DNA of 64,000 bases from CALECP01 sp964389925 (GCA_964389925.1 CAYMGE010000026.1:1-64000), one strand, 5' to 3'. Counted from the first letter of the stretch, positions 35,627-45,938 are shown. Translations and numbers: made by a program. Notes: generated by a model not told the origin, from the sequence alone.

Positions 35627-38600
35627 TTATTTCGGCAGCGGCTCAATTTCAACCAACAAATCTTTCGCGTCGATTTGATTGCCAGCCGCGATGTGAATCG
35701 CCTTGACTGTTCCTGCGAAATCGGCGTGCAGTCCCGTCTCCATCTTCATCGCTTCGATGGTCAGCAACAGGTCACCAGCTTGGACGGGTTGCCCGACGGC
35801 GGCCGCAAGAATAGCGACGACACCGGGCATGGGCGCAGCGACATGGTTGGGATTCGTGGGGTCGGCTTTCGGCCGAACTGGACTCTTTGCCGTCACCAAC
35901 CGATTCGCAATCGAGATGACACGCGGCTGACCATTTAGCTCAAAAAAGACCCTGTTGATCCCTTCATCATTCACCTCGCTGATCGCTTGCAGTCGAATCT
36001 CAAGCGTCTTACCCGGATCGATTTCAACCGCGATCTCGTCCGTTGGCTGCATTCCGTAAAAGAAAACAGAGGTCGGCAGCGAGCTAACGGGGCCATATTG
36101 CTGCTTGCGTTGCTGATAGGCAGTGAACACTTTTGGATACATCAGGTAACCGCAGAGGTCTTCGTCGGTGATGGTGTCGTCGGGGAAGAGGGCTTGCAGT
36201 TCGGCACGTTTGGCGGGGAGATCGGCCGAATCCATCCGCGCCCCTGGTCGTTCCGTAAACGCATCTTGCCCATTCAACACCTTCTCCTGTAATGCAGACG
36301 GCCATCCATTGGGCGGCTGACCCAAATTGCCGCGCATCATATTGACCACCGATTCAGGAAACGCTACATCAACCGCAGGGTCTTCAACCTGCTCACGGGT
36401 CAAATTCTGGCTGACCATCATCAACGCCATATCGCCGACCACTTTGGACGACGGCGTAACTTTGACAATATCGCCAAACATCTGATTGACATCGGCGTAG
36501 GTTCGCGCAATTTCAGGCCAGCGTGGTTCTAGCCCCAGCGACCGCGCTTGAGTTTTCAAATTGGTGAATTGACCGCCGGGCATTTCGTGCAGATAGACTT
36601 CAGACGCGGGAGATTGGGTTGCCGCCTCAAAGGCTGCGTACTGATTGCGAACCTGCTCCCAATAGTTGCTGATTTCGCGCACAGCCCCAATCTCTATCCC
36701 GGTCTCTCGTTCAGTGTGGTGCAGGGCGGAGACAACGGATCCCAAGCATGGTTGCGCCGTGCTGCCAGAGAGCGCGTCCATCGCCAAATCGACGACATCG
36801 ACTCCCGCATCGCTGGCGGCAAGCACTGTCGCTCCCGCGATGCCTGATGTGTCGTGGGTGTGCAGATGAATCGGCAGCCCGACCTCTGCCTTGAGCGTCT
36901 TGACAAGCAGCGTCGCAGCTGCTGGCTTGAGCAGCCCCGCCATATCTTTGAGGCCAAGAATATGCACGCCTGCCCCCTTCAACTGCTGTGCCATCTCGAC
37001 GTAGTAGGCTAGATCATACTTGGAACGCGCTGGATTAAGAACGTCACCCGTGTAGCAAATTGCGCCCTCGCAGATTTTGCCACTTTCTAGCACCGCTTCA
37101 ATCGCCACCTGCATATTTTCAAACCAGTTGAGGCTGTCAAAGACACGGAAGACATCTACACCCGACTGCGCCGCTTGTGCCACAAAGTGACGCACGACGT
37201 TGTCGGGATAGTTGGTGTAGCCGACGGCGTTGGATGCGCGTAGCAACATTTGGGTCAGCAGATTGGGCATTTTGGCACGCAATTCGCGCAAACGTTGCCA
37301 CGGATCTTCTTGCAGGAAGCGATAGGCAACATCAAACGTCGCGCCGCCCCAACATTCGACTGAAAATAGTTGTGGTAAGCGTTGGGCGTAGGCAGGTGCA
37401 ATGGCGAGCATATCGGCCGATCTCATCCGCGTCGCCAACAGCGATTGGTGTCCATCCCGCATCGTCGTATCCGTGACCAACAACTGCGGCTGCGCCAACA
37501 GCCAATCGGCGACTGCTTGCGGCCCCTGCTCATCGAGCAGTTGTCGTGTGCCTGACGGTGGCGTTTCTATTGAAGGGGGCGGAATGATGATGGGGCGGTC
37601 TGTGCGTGGTTTCGGCCGATCCTTCGTCTCTGGATGCCCATTGACCGACACATCCGCGATATAGCGCAACAGCCGCGTCGCTCGATTGCGGCGGGGTGTA
37701 AAGTCGAGCAGTGCGGGCGTTTTGTCGATAAACGTCGTTGTATAACGATTGTTGAGAAATTCGGGATGACGCAACAAATTCTCGACAAAGGCGATATTGG
37801 TCGAAACGCCGCGAATCCGAAACTCGCGTAGCGCACGATCTAACCGCGCAATCGCTAGGTCGGGAGTCGGCGCCCACGCCGTCACCTTTTCGAGCAATGA
37901 ATCGTAGTGGCGAGTGATAACCGCGCCCGAATAGGCCGTCCCACCATCGAGCCGAATTCCCATGCCCGTCGCGGCGCGATAGGCGGTGATGCGCCCGTAG
38001 TCGGGGATAAAGTTGTTTTGTGGGTCTTCGGTCGTCACGCGACACTGCACGGCATGTCCGTTCAACTGCACATCGGCTTGCGTCGCGCACCCCGTTGCAG
38101 TGGCAATATCTTTGCCTTCAGCCAGCAAAATTTGCGCTCGCACGATGTCGATGCCTGTGACTTCCTCCGTGACCGTATGCTCGACTTGTACGCGTGGATT
38201 GACTTCAATAAAGTAGAACGCGCCCGTGTCCCGATCCATCAGGAACTCGACTGTTCCAGCACATTCGTAGTTGACATGGGCGACTAGCTTGAGTGCAAGG
38301 TTGCAAATTTCGTTGCGTTGCTCAATCGTCAAGTACGGCGCAGGCGCACGCTCGATCACCTTTTGGTTGCGTCGCTGCACTGAACAATCCCGCTCCCACA
38401 GATGGAACTGCGTCCCAAAGCTATCGCCTAAAATCTGCACTTCAACGTGACGGGCATTTTCGACCAACTTTTCGAGATACCCTTCCCCATTGCCAAACGC
38501 CGCCTCCGCTTCGCGCCGCCCCTCCAGCACCTTGCTCTCTAGCTCATCCTCACTGTGGATGGCACGCATTCCGCGACCACCCCCGCCCCAACTCGCTTTG

Positions 38601-39079
38601 AGCATCAGCGGATAGCCGATCTCGGCCGCCATCTCGCGCACCTGATCCATATCATCGGGCAGCACGGTGGTTGCGGGGACGACTGGCACATCGGCCGCTT
38701 GCGCGATTTTGCGTGCGCTCGCCTTGTCACCGAGTTGGCGCATCGTCTCTGCGGTGGGGCCGATAAATTTGATACCGTTGGCGGTACAAGCATCGACAAA
38801 GTCGGGGTTCTCAGACAACAAGCCGTATCCCGGATGGATCGCATCGGCTCCCGCCTGTTTTGCGACCCGAATCATCTCATCAATGCTCAGATAGGCAGCG
38901 ACTGGCCCCAAACCAGCCCCGATACGATACGCTTCGTCTGCCTTAAAGCGGTGGAGGGCGAGCTTGTCTTCTTCTGCAAAAACAGCGACGGTACGCTTGC
39001 CCATTTCATTGGCAGCACGCATCACACGGATCGCTATTTCACTACGGTTGGCTACTAGGATTTTGTTAAAAGATTGCAT
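35627..39079 (-). CDS. pyc: pyruvate carboxylase, single chain
   Basis: 1150 residues, the usual full length. Biotin carboxylase domain (ILVANRSEIAIRV start; ATP-grasp KASWGGGGRGMR; FIEVNPRVQVEHTVTEE), carboxyltransferase domain from about 540 (TTMRDGHQSLLATRMR; IHLHTHDTSGIAG), and C-terminal biotinyl domain with the modified Lys in EAMKMETG. It carboxylates pyruvate to oxaloacetate, replenishing the TCA cycle alongside mdh in this window. Single gene, with the 20-base-stem terminator downstream. Confidence 0.97.
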   Translation of the reverse strand: MQSFNKILVANRSEIAIRVMRAANEMGKRTVAVFAEEDKLALHRFKADEAYRIGAGLGPVAAYLSIDEMIRVAKQAGADAIHPGYGLLSENPDFVDACTANGIKFIGPTAETMRQLGDKASARKIAQAADVPVVPATTVLPDDMDQVREMAAEIGYPLMLKASWGGGGRGMRAIHSEDELESKVLEGRREAEAAFGNGEGYLEKLVENARHVEVQILGDSFGTQFHLWERDCSVQRRNQKVIERAPAPYLTIEQRNEICNLALKLVAHVNYECAGTVEFLMDRDTGAFYFIEVNPRVQVEHTVTEEVTGIDIVRAQILLAEGKDIATATGCATQADVQLNGHAVQCRVTTEDPQNNFIPDYGRITAYRAATGMGIRLDGGTAYSGAVITRHYDSLLEKVTAWAPTPDLAIARLDRALREFRIRGVSTNIAFVENLLRHPEFLNNRYTTTFIDKTPALLDFTPRRNRATRLLRYIADVSVNGHPETKDRPKPRTDRPIIIPPPSIETPPSGTRQLLDEQGPQAVADWLLAQPQLLVTDTTMRDGHQSLLATRMRSADMLAIAPAYAQRLPQLFSVECWGGATFDVAYRFLQEDPWQRLRELRAKMPNLLTQMLLRASNAVGYTNYPDNVVRHFVAQAAQSGVDVFRVFDSLNWFENMQVAIEAVLESGKICEGAICYTGDVLNPARSKYDLAYYVEMAQQLKGAGVHILGLKDMAGLLKPAAATLLVKTLKAEVGLPIHLHTHDTSGIAGATVLAASDAGVDVVDLAMDALSGSTAQPCLGSVVSALHHTERETGIEIGAVREISNYWEQVRNQYAAFEAATQSPASEVYLHEMPGGQFTNLKTQARSLGLEPRWPEIARTYADVNQMFGDIVKVTPSSKVVGDMALMMVSQNLTREQVEDPAVDVAFPESVVNMMRGNLGQPPNGWPSALQEKVLNGQDAFTERPGARMDSADLPAKRAELQALFPDDTITDEDLCGYLMYPKVFTAYQQRKQQYGPVSSLPTSVFFYGMQPTDEIAVEIDPGKTLEIRLQAISEVNDEGINRVFFELNGQPRVISIANRLVTAKSPVRPKADPTNPNHVAAPMPGVVAILAAAVGQPVQAGDLLLTIEAMKMETGLHADFAGTVKAIHIAAGNQIDAKDLLVEIEPLPK

Positions 39080-39528
39080 ACGCTAATTGTAACTGAGTGT
39101 AAGGGCTGATTCGTGGTGAATTGGTACAATTTTCGGCCGAAGTCAAGCAAAACATAATCACCGCGCGTTACAGAGTACAGTCTCAAAATGTGCGCCGTAT
39201 GCGCGAATAGCTGCTAGTTGCTACTGAAGAAGCAAGACTAAAAGCGCACGCTCTCTTAGTTTTACGCATTGCGACATTACGCGAATTTTCAAACACTCTC
39301 TCAGACTATATCGCCTCTAAACCGACACGAATGCCAAGCGTAAGTTGCCTGCCAAATGTCACTTTTTTTACAAAGGACGTGCAAATGTTGTAAAAAGTCG
39401 CGTTTCCTCTCATCTTCCATCTATTTCCTGCCCCTTCTATTGGTTAACAAAAATTCATGATTGTAAAATCTAGTGCAGCAGTAACAATTTTGATTGACAA
39501 CATTGCTGTACCCGTTGGGAGATAAAAG
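39080..39528. other. 449-base intergenic region with a decayed open frame
   Basis: On the plus strand the frame 39103-39393 is open for about 95 codons apart from one TAG near 39208. It has no start codon but reads like a charged helix (ARYRVQSQNVRRMRE, ATEEARLKAHALLV). I do not recognise it; it may be a gene remnant or chance. A TCGGCCGA lies at about 39133. The last 30 bases before the next gene hold a GGGAG ribosome-binding site. Confidence 0.35.
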
Positions 39529-41895
39529 ATGAAGAGAACTTTCGTTTTGTTAGCGTTGCTGACGGCGTTTTTGTTTGCACGAAACACGTCAGCGCAACAT
39601 CCACGCCCGGTAACAACGATACAAATCACAGATAATGTGCTGTTGGAAGATGCAAAAAACTTGGGAATAAATCTTGGCCTACATGACCAGTTTGGTGCGA
39701 GTCAGATTTTGAAGAATCTATTGCCCAATCCGGGTTTTGAAGGTTCAGAGGTCGGCTCTATATTTTTGGCGGATGCTGGTGCAACAGGGAATTGGGTGCA
39801 AGCGAAGGGATGGACGGTCAAGCCGATTCGCGGCAATGAGAATCCCGTCTCCTATTGGAAGGGCGGAGAGCTAGAAATTCTGACAGGGCTTGGTCAGGGG
39901 CGGACGGTTGGTATTACAGATGTTACGCTCGATAACGGCCGCTTTACGTTTCACCTCGAATTTGATGGCATTGCCCCTGCTTTGGGTGATGTGATTGCAG
40001 TGCGCGGGCCGGAACGCCCTAGTTACTACAAAACGACGGTGTTAGATAACGTCACGTTTGATCGCACAACGGCTCGGCCGGGCAGCACAGGCGATCAGGC
40101 ATTGCGAGTTTCGCCTTCCAATCGGCCGCATCAACCCGACTTTTACAAGGTGTTTGACAGCACCGGACGCGACGGCGCATTGTCTGCTGGGAAACTACGC
40201 ATCGTTGAAGGAAAATGGGACATTAGCTACTGGATTAAGGCTGAGAATCCGGGCATGAAAGCCATATTTACCTTCAAGCGCGATAACGGGGTCGTTTTTC
40301 ATAAAGAAACGGTCGGCTTGACAACCGAATGGCAACATGTCAAACGCACGATGAACATTCCGGCCGGCGTTGACTCAACATGGAGACATCGCGTTCTGCT
40401 CGTTGGCATTGAGATTCTCAACAATGCAGGTGATGTTTGGGTTGATGATATGGTTATCCAAGAAGCTGACCACACAAACCCCACCGTGTTCAGCGATAAT
40501 TTTGTCAATGCACTCAAGCAGCTAAATCCGGGCGTGATCCGCGATTGGGGCTTGCAGCTAGGCAGCTCGCTCGATAACCAGCTTGCTGATCCCTTTTCTC
40601 GCTTGACAACAGGTTACCATCCACATGACACACCGCGCAATTGGCACTATTCACTGCATGAATTCCTTGAACTGGCACAACATATCGGCGCAGAACCTTT
40701 CTATGTGATGCCACCGTCGTGGAGTTCTCAAGACGTTACGAATTTCATTGCTTACCTCGCCGCGCCTGCTGGCTCACATCCCTATGCAGACCGCCGTGTA
40801 GCACTAGGCCAGCCCGCTCCTTGGACACATATTTTCAAACAAATTCATATCGAATTCGGCAATGAGCTATGGGGCTACAATGCCGATTGGCAGCCGGGTC
40901 AAGGATTTGCAATGGATGGTGCAATTCGTGTTGGGGATGCAGCCAATGCGCGTTTTCATCTGATGCGCCTCGCTCCACACTTTAATCCGAATAAATTTAA
41001 CCTGATTATTGGTGGTCAAGTTAACTTCCCTGACTTTCAAGGGCAGGTCGAACGGCGCAGCACGACGCATAATGCGTTTGGGCTCGCACCCTATTACGGC
41101 GACCTCGATAAATTTGCGACCGACGCTGAGAAATACGGCCCGCTCTTTGCCGCCCCAACGCAAGATGTCAATGTAGGTGGTCGCGTGTTGCAGGCGCGTC
41201 AGAGCCTCGACTGGCGCAAGGGGCAAGACACGGAATTGGTCATCTACGAGATTAATACACAGCTTGACCCAGACGGCCCAGCCCCGCTAGGGGTGAAAAA
41301 CGACTGGTATACGAGTTTAGGGACAGGTCTGGCTCTGCCCCTGCACATGCTCACCTATCAACGCGAGATGGGTATTAATACACAAACTGCGTTTACGGCA
41401 TTGCAATATGCAAAACCCTATCAATCAGATTGGCATAACGTTTGGGGATTATTGCGTGACGTTGAGGCGACGCAGTTGAAGCGGCCGGGTTGGTTGGGGC
41501 TGGAGATGGCAAACTATGGGATTCAGGGAAATCTCGTTGCAACTGAGATTCGCGGTGATAACCCGGGCTGGACGCAACAGCCGATGAACACTATTTTTCG
41601 GCCGACCCATGTCCCATACGTCCAAGCATTTGCCTATCGTGGTTGGGGCGCAAAAACCTCTATCGTTCTCTTCAACCTGAGCCTTGACCAAGAGCAACAG
41701 GTTAACATTAACTTACCGCTCTCCGTGACCCCAAAAGGCCCAGCAACGGTGCGGACGTTGACGGCCGATGACATCAATGCAAACAACGAAACAGGCAACA
41801 ATGTGCGAATCGTGACAGAGCGGCGCGAATTAGGCAAGTGGTCAACCATTGTAATGCCGCCACACTCGATGGTTGTTGTGCGCTGGGATTGGTAG
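39529..41895 (+). CDS. secreted glycosidase-like protein with carbohydrate-binding N-domain
   Basis: 788 residues. Signal peptide 1-23 (cut after NTSA). The next ~280 residues look like a carbohydrate-binding module (LLPNPGFEGSEVGS; WVDDMVIQEADH). A TIM-barrel-like domain follows, with a probable acid/base Glu in IHIEFGNELWGYN and a second Glu in ELVIYEINTQLDP, then a C-terminal beta domain (MPPHSMVVVRWDW). The layout resembles alpha-L-arabinofuranosidases (GH51-like), but I am not sure of the family. GGGAG lies 8 bases before the ATG. Stands alone. Confidence 0.7.
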   Translation: MKRTFVLLALLTAFLFARNTSAQHPRPVTTIQITDNVLLEDAKNLGINLGLHDQFGASQILKNLLPNPGFEGSEVGSIFLADAGATGNWVQAKGWTVKPIRGNENPVSYWKGGELEILTGLGQGRTVGITDVTLDNGRFTFHLEFDGIAPALGDVIAVRGPERPSYYKTTVLDNVTFDRTTARPGSTGDQALRVSPSNRPHQPDFYKVFDSTGRDGALSAGKLRIVEGKWDISYWIKAENPGMKAIFTFKRDNGVVFHKETVGLTTEWQHVKRTMNIPAGVDSTWRHRVLLVGIEILNNAGDVWVDDMVIQEADHTNPTVFSDNFVNALKQLNPGVIRDWGLQLGSSLDNQLADPFSRLTTGYHPHDTPRNWHYSLHEFLELAQHIGAEPFYVMPPSWSSQDVTNFIAYLAAPAGSHPYADRRVALGQPAPWTHIFKQIHIEFGNELWGYNADWQPGQGFAMDGAIRVGDAANARFHLMRLAPHFNPNKFNLIIGGQVNFPDFQGQVERRSTTHNAFGLAPYYGDLDKFATDAEKYGPLFAAPTQDVNVGGRVLQARQSLDWRKGQDTELVIYEINTQLDPDGPAPLGVKNDWYTSLGTGLALPLHMLTYQREMGINTQTAFTALQYAKPYQSDWHNVWGLLRDVEATQLKRPGWLGLEMANYGIQGNLVATEIRGDNPGWTQQPMNTIFRPTHVPYVQAFAYRGWGAKTSIVLFNLSLDQEQQVNINLPLSVTPKGPATVRTLTADDINANNETGNNVRIVTERRELGKWSTIVMPPHSMVVVRWDW

Positions 41896-41916
41896 CATGG
41901 TCATCTGACAACGATT

Positions 41917-42531
41917 TTAGCACGTTCGATAACGCGAACTATAAAGCCCATGTTGTATGATATAGGAAGAGACAAAGGGGGGGATGTGCGATGCGATTTC
42001 AGTTGGATGGTTTCGCAACCAAGTTGATGATAAATTCATCGTCTGTCCCTCCAAAATATCAACCCGTTCATAGATTGTGGGAAAGCGCGTTTTCAGAATA
42101 GCCCAATCCAATTCTGCCCCCGGACGTGGCAGAACAGCCAAGCGACACATCGTCAGCAGCGCGTCGGGTAGATGCCATTTATGAAAGTCGCGCAGCGAAT
42201 CTCCGCCCATTACTAGCCAGAACTGCGCTTGTTTTTCTTGTGCTAAGAGAAGGGGCAACAGTGTCACAGTGTAATGTGGCTCGGCACGTAGTGCGTCGGT
42301 TAAGTCGAGACGGAATGATTCGCGTTCAAGCGTTGCCAAGACGGTCATGGCAACCCGCTCGCTGACCGGGGTAAGATCAGCACGACTTTTATGCGTGGGG
42401 TCGCCAACGGGCATAAAAAGCACACAATCAAGCGCTAGCTGTGTCAATGCGGCTTGTGCGAGAAGCAGATGCCCGTTATGTGGTGGGTCGAATGTTCCCC
42501 CTAGAATTCCAATCCGCCGATTCGCGCTCAC
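41917..42531 (-). CDS. nadD: nicotinate-nucleotide adenylyltransferase
   Basis: 204 residues. It converts nicotinate mononucleotide and ATP to deamido-NAD in NAD synthesis. Family motifs: GILGGTFDPPHNGHLLLA, the MPVGDPTHK loop, GGDSLRDFHKW, and the ISSTWLR-type motif as LSSTWLRNH. The GTG at 42531 is chosen: GGAG sits 7 bases upstream and it lies 4 bases after the obg stop. Longer readings would add about 19 residues overlapping obg. Order obg-nadD is frequent in bacteria. Confidence 0.93.
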   Translation of the reverse strand: MSANRRIGILGGTFDPPHNGHLLLAQAALTQLALDCVLFMPVGDPTHKSRADLTPVSERVAMTVLATLERESFRLDLTDALRAEPHYTVTLLPLLLAQEKQAQFWLVMGGDSLRDFHKWHLPDALLTMCRLAVLPRPGAELDWAILKTRFPTIYERVDILEGQTMNLSSTWLRNHPTEIASHIPPFVSSYIIQHGLYSSRYRTC

Positions 42532-42535
42532 TATA

Positions 42536-43813
42536 TTACTCCGCCTGCCATTCCAATTCGACATCGGAACCGAACCAAACTGTATCACCGCCCTGTACGC
42601 CCGCTTCCTTTAGCGCATCTGAAATCCCCATTCGCTCGATGATGCGTTGGAAGCGCAGGGCGGTTTCGTCAAACTCAAAGTAGGTTTGATTGGCGATCTG
42701 TTCGATGCGGTCGCCTTGTACTGTCCATTCATTGGGGCCGATTTGGGTGATGGTGAATTGATTGGGGTCGGACTTCGGCCGAATCACCACCACATCCTCC
42801 GCACCAACCAACGGCTCAGGCTCTGGCAGCTCCTCAATCATTTGCTTGAGACGATAGATCAGTTGGCGTATGTTTTCGCCAGTGGCGGCCGAGATCGCCA
42901 TAAACTCATAGCCCAGAGCCTCGATCTCTTCGCGCAACAGTGGTTCCCAAGCCTGTGCGTCGGGCAGATCCATTTTGTTGAGTACAACGATCTGCGGTTT
43001 CTTCTCCAAGTCGATATTGTAGAGTTTTAACTCCGCATTGATCGCCTTAAAATCTTCGAGTGGCTCGAATGCGGCTCCATCGAGCAGGTGAATTAATATC
43101 CGCGTGCGCTCGATATGCCGCAAGAAATCATGCCCTAAGCCAACGCCATCGGCCGCTCCCTCAATCAAGCCCGGAATATCCGCCACGACAATCGTCTCAT
43201 AATCATCCACTTGAACAACACCTAAGCTGGGCTGCAAAGTCGTAAAGGGGTAGTTTGCCACTTTAGGTTTGGCGGAACTGATCGCGGAGAGCAGCGTCGA
43301 TTTCCCTGCATTGGGTTTGCCGACTAAGCCAGCATCGGCGATCAGCTTGAGTTCCATCGTGACCCAAAGCTCAACGCCGGGCTGACCGCGCTCGGCAATT
43401 TTGGGGGCTTGTTGGGTGCTGCTGGCAAAACGAGCATTGCCGCGCCCACCTTGTCCGCCCTCAAGCAGCGTGACCGCTTGATTTTCATTGGTTAAGTCAG
43501 CCAACAGCCGTCCCGATTCCGCATCACGCAAAATTGTGCCGGGTGGCACTTCTAGCACTAGTGTTTCGCCGCGTGCGCCCGTCATATTTTGTCGCACGCC
43601 ATGTACGCCACGCCCTGCCTTAAAATGGACTTTGCGCCGAAATTTTGAGAGCGAATTGAGCTTTGGGTTTACCTGAAAGACGATATTACCCCCATCACCG
43701 CCGTCACCGCCATCAGGGCCACCATACGGCACAAACTTTTCGCGCCGAAAACTGATCATGCCGTCGCCGCCATCACCGCTGCGGAGATAAATTTTTGCTT
43801 CATCGTAAAACAT
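42536..43813 (-). CDS. obg: GTPase Obg
   Basis: 425 residues from ATG 43813. Glycine-rich Obg domain (SGDGGDGMISFRREKFVPYGGPDGG in two pieces), GTPase domain with G1 GKPNAGKST, G3 DIPGLIEGA and G4 NKMDLPD, and the C-terminal OCT domain (VQGDRIEQIANQTYFEFDE). It acts in late assembly of the large ribosomal subunit. The earlier in-frame TTG gives a poorer start. It is co-transcribed with nadD. Confidence 0.96.
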   Translation of the reverse strand: MFYDEAKIYLRSGDGGDGMISFRREKFVPYGGPDGGDGGDGGNIVFQVNPKLNSLSKFRRKVHFKAGRGVHGVRQNMTGARGETLVLEVPPGTILRDAESGRLLADLTNENQAVTLLEGGQGGRGNARFASSTQQAPKIAERGQPGVELWVTMELKLIADAGLVGKPNAGKSTLLSAISSAKPKVANYPFTTLQPSLGVVQVDDYETIVVADIPGLIEGAADGVGLGHDFLRHIERTRILIHLLDGAAFEPLEDFKAINAELKLYNIDLEKKPQIVVLNKMDLPDAQAWEPLLREEIEALGYEFMAISAATGENIRQLIYRLKQMIEELPEPEPLVGAEDVVVIRPKSDPNQFTITQIGPNEWTVQGDRIEQIANQTYFEFDETALRFQRIIERMGISDALKEAGVQGGDTVWFGSDVELEWQAE

Positions 43814-43855
43814 AGAGGGATTCGTGTTTGGGTACGTTCCCAACCACTGAAAATG

Positions 43856-44374
43856 CTAATTAGGTGATTGGGTTAATAACTGTTGTAGGACGGCAAAACG
43901 CGGATCGATGAGTTGCTCATCGCAGCCGCAATCCGCCTCATTGAGATTTTGCCCACAGTCGATACAGAGACCTTGACAATCTGGGCGACAGATGGGCTGC
44001 ATTGGAACGGCCGAAATCGCCTCTTCACGCACAAGTGGCCCTAAGTCAAGCACACCTGCATCGCTAATCCGGAATGCGTCTGGCGGCCCTTCATCACGCA
44101 AATAAAAATGATCGTCCAGTTCAAGCGTAACCTTGTATTCAAATGGCTCATTGCAGCGAGCGCAATCGACAACCGCATTGCTGTAGAGCCGCCCGCGAAT
44201 CATGATGCCTTGCGTTGTGTGTGAGGCGCGAAACTGACCGCGTAAAGGGCGCAGAATGATGTCTTCAAGTTTAACGGATGGATAATCAAGCTCGACTTTG
44301 CGACTTTCACCAACCGCAGAGGCCAGCAAAAAACCGAGATTAAAGGTAAGCCTATTTGTTGTATGTAGTGTCAT
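43856..44374 (-). CDS. DUF177 (YceD) family protein
   Basis: 172 residues. ATG 44374 follows GGAGG by 6 bases. Two zinc-like knuckles: CARCNEPF in the middle and CRPDCQGLCIDCGQN near the C-terminus, as in the DUF177/YceD family linked to 23S rRNA maturation. In most bacteria rpmF (L32) follows this gene. Here obg follows 42 bases later and no rpmF is present, so either rpmF has moved or a pattern specific to this lineage applies. Confidence 0.85.
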   Translation of the reverse strand: MTLHTTNRLTFNLGFLLASAVGESRKVELDYPSVKLEDIILRPLRGQFRASHTTQGIMIRGRLYSNAVVDCARCNEPFEYKVTLELDDHFYLRDEGPPDAFRISDAGVLDLGPLVREEAISAVPMQPICRPDCQGLCIDCGQNLNEADCGCDEQLIDPRFAVLQQLLTQSPN

Positions 44375-44529
44375 GGGTTTCCTCCGTTGTTTTGGGGTGA
44401 GAAAGATTGTAGCATTTCGGCCGATCTCATTCAATCCCACTTACCAACCGCCAATACGCTATAATTAACAGCATGAGCATCGCAACGGTTACACCCTACC
44501 GACAAATGGCTCTCAAAGAGATGTAAAAT

Positions 44530-44883
44530 ATGCCACGCAAAAGAAACACAGTCTACTCGACCGATGACAAAACGATGGAACGCATCCGCGAACAAGCGCG
44601 GGCTGCCCAACGCCCACTCAAAGTCCGCAGTTTACCGCCCAATCAGCAGACTGCTAAATTGACCCATGACCGCAAAGGGCGCGGTGGTAAAACGGTCGTC
44701 ATCATCAATGACTTGGTGCTGTCTGAAAAGGACATGAAGTCGTTGGCAAAGACAATCAAGAAGAAATGTGGGGTGGGTGGGGCGGTTAAAGATGGCAAGA
44801 TCGAAATTCAGGGCGATATTCGAGAGCGCGTCGCCGCCACATTGGAAAAACTTGGTTATAAAACGAAGCTAGCTGGCGGCTAA
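44530..44883 (+). CDS. SUI1/eIF1-like translation factor (YciH type)
   Basis: 117 residues with the eIF1 fold: LTHDRKGRGGKTVVIINDLVL, then LAKTIKKKCGVGGAVKDGKIEIQGD, matching bacterial YciH and archaeal aIF1. It probably tunes start-codon selection at the ribosome. The N-terminal 40 residues are basic. Its stop interlocks with that of the convergent glycosyltransferase (CTAA at 44880-44883). Confidence 0.92.
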   Translation: MPRKRNTVYSTDDKTMERIREQARAAQRPLKVRSLPPNQQTAKLTHDRKGRGGKTVVIINDLVLSEKDMKSLAKTIKKKCGVGGAVKDGKIEIQGDIRERVAATLEKLGYKTKLAGG

Positions 44884-45938
44884 TCTCGGTTAATCGACAC
44901 CTGTTGAATCAAGCGAAGGTATTGCGCGACAGTTTTCTCTGGTGCGTGTTCGACTTGAATATATTCAATTGCTGCGGCCGACATCTCGTCATAATTCACA
45001 ACACAATTCTCCATCGCTGACAACAGATCAGCATCGCTCGATGCCCCTATCTTCAAAGCAATTGTGTGTGGCAGTTCGTGATACCAACCAACATCATTAA
45101 CGATAATGGGCTTGCCTTGTGCGAGAGCGCGGAGGGCAGCGGCCGATGTCTCACCCATGGTTGGATGGCGCAGATTGAGAACGATGTCGATTTGAGCAAT
45201 CGCATTGTGAAAATCATCTAGGTTTGGCATGTAGCCATGCCAAATAACTGCTTCGCGTAGTGGTGATGAGAGAGTTGCGAGGGTGGGTTGGAGGTCGAAA
45301 TCGGCCGATTCTCCCACAATCACAAAACGACTATTAGGATGATTGGCATGATAGCGGCCGAAAACCCGCAGACATCGCTCAACTTGCTTGCTGCGTGTCA
45401 CCTGTCCAACCATCCCAAACGTGACGTTTTCTCGCAGCGTTCGCGCCTTCCCCCGTACCTGCATTGGCATGGGCGCAATCGTAACAGGCAATTTTGACTG
45501 CTCGCGCCTCGCCAACGTTGCCATGTACTCGCTGTGAACAATTAGCCCCAATGCCAAATCAAGCACGCGCCGATTGAGTGGGTCAGTTAGTGCTGTCTCG
45601 CCAAACAAAACGGCTCTGCCCCGTTCTGCGCCTAACGCATATAGTACCTCCCGTGCAAAATCATCGCGCTGTCCCATAAATTGTGCCAATATCCAATCAT
45701 GTAGCACGACGATACCCGGCCGCGCTTTTAGCGCATCATAAATCCAATTGTGAAATGGACTGTTACCCATTTGGTAAAGGGGAAGCGAGCTAGGTTCCTC
45801 TGGGGAAATTGACGCTTTGCTGACGATGGTGAGATCAACATGTTGTTTGAGATGAGGGAGGAGATCGGCCGAATAATCCGCAATCCCCGTCCGTTCGGGT
45901 GACATCGGCGAGCAGTAGGCAATCTTTGGACGTTGCAT
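44880..45938 (-). CDS. glycosyltransferase, GT-B fold (GT4-like)
   Basis: 352 residues. N-terminal PMSPERTGIADYSADLLPHL is typical of GT4 enzymes acting on sugar nucleotides. The C-terminal half has VTFGMVGQVTRSKQVERCLR and the nucleotide-binding GETSAAALRALAQGKPIIVNDVGWYHEL. The acceptor is unknown. The ATG directly abuts the TAG of the RDD protein gene (TAGATG read on the minus strand). Confidence 0.87.
   Translation of the reverse strand: MQRPKIAYCSPMSPERTGIADYSADLLPHLKQHVDLTIVSKASISPEEPSSLPLYQMGNSPFHNWIYDALKARPGIVVLHDWILAQFMGQRDDFAREVLYALGAERGRAVLFGETALTDPLNRRVLDLALGLIVHSEYMATLARREQSKLPVTIAPMPMQVRGKARTLRENVTFGMVGQVTRSKQVERCLRVFGRYHANHPNSRFVIVGESADFDLQPTLATLSSPLREAVIWHGYMPNLDDFHNAIAQIDIVLNLRHPTMGETSAAALRALAQGKPIIVNDVGWYHELPHTIALKIGASSDADLLSAMENCVVNYDEMSAAAIEYIQVEHAPEKTVAQYLRLIQQVSINRD

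Noticed and set aside
37530..38090. 186-codon minus-strand frame inside pyruvate carboxylase
   Set aside because: Out-of-frame shadow of pyc, with Arg-rich composition and no start signal.
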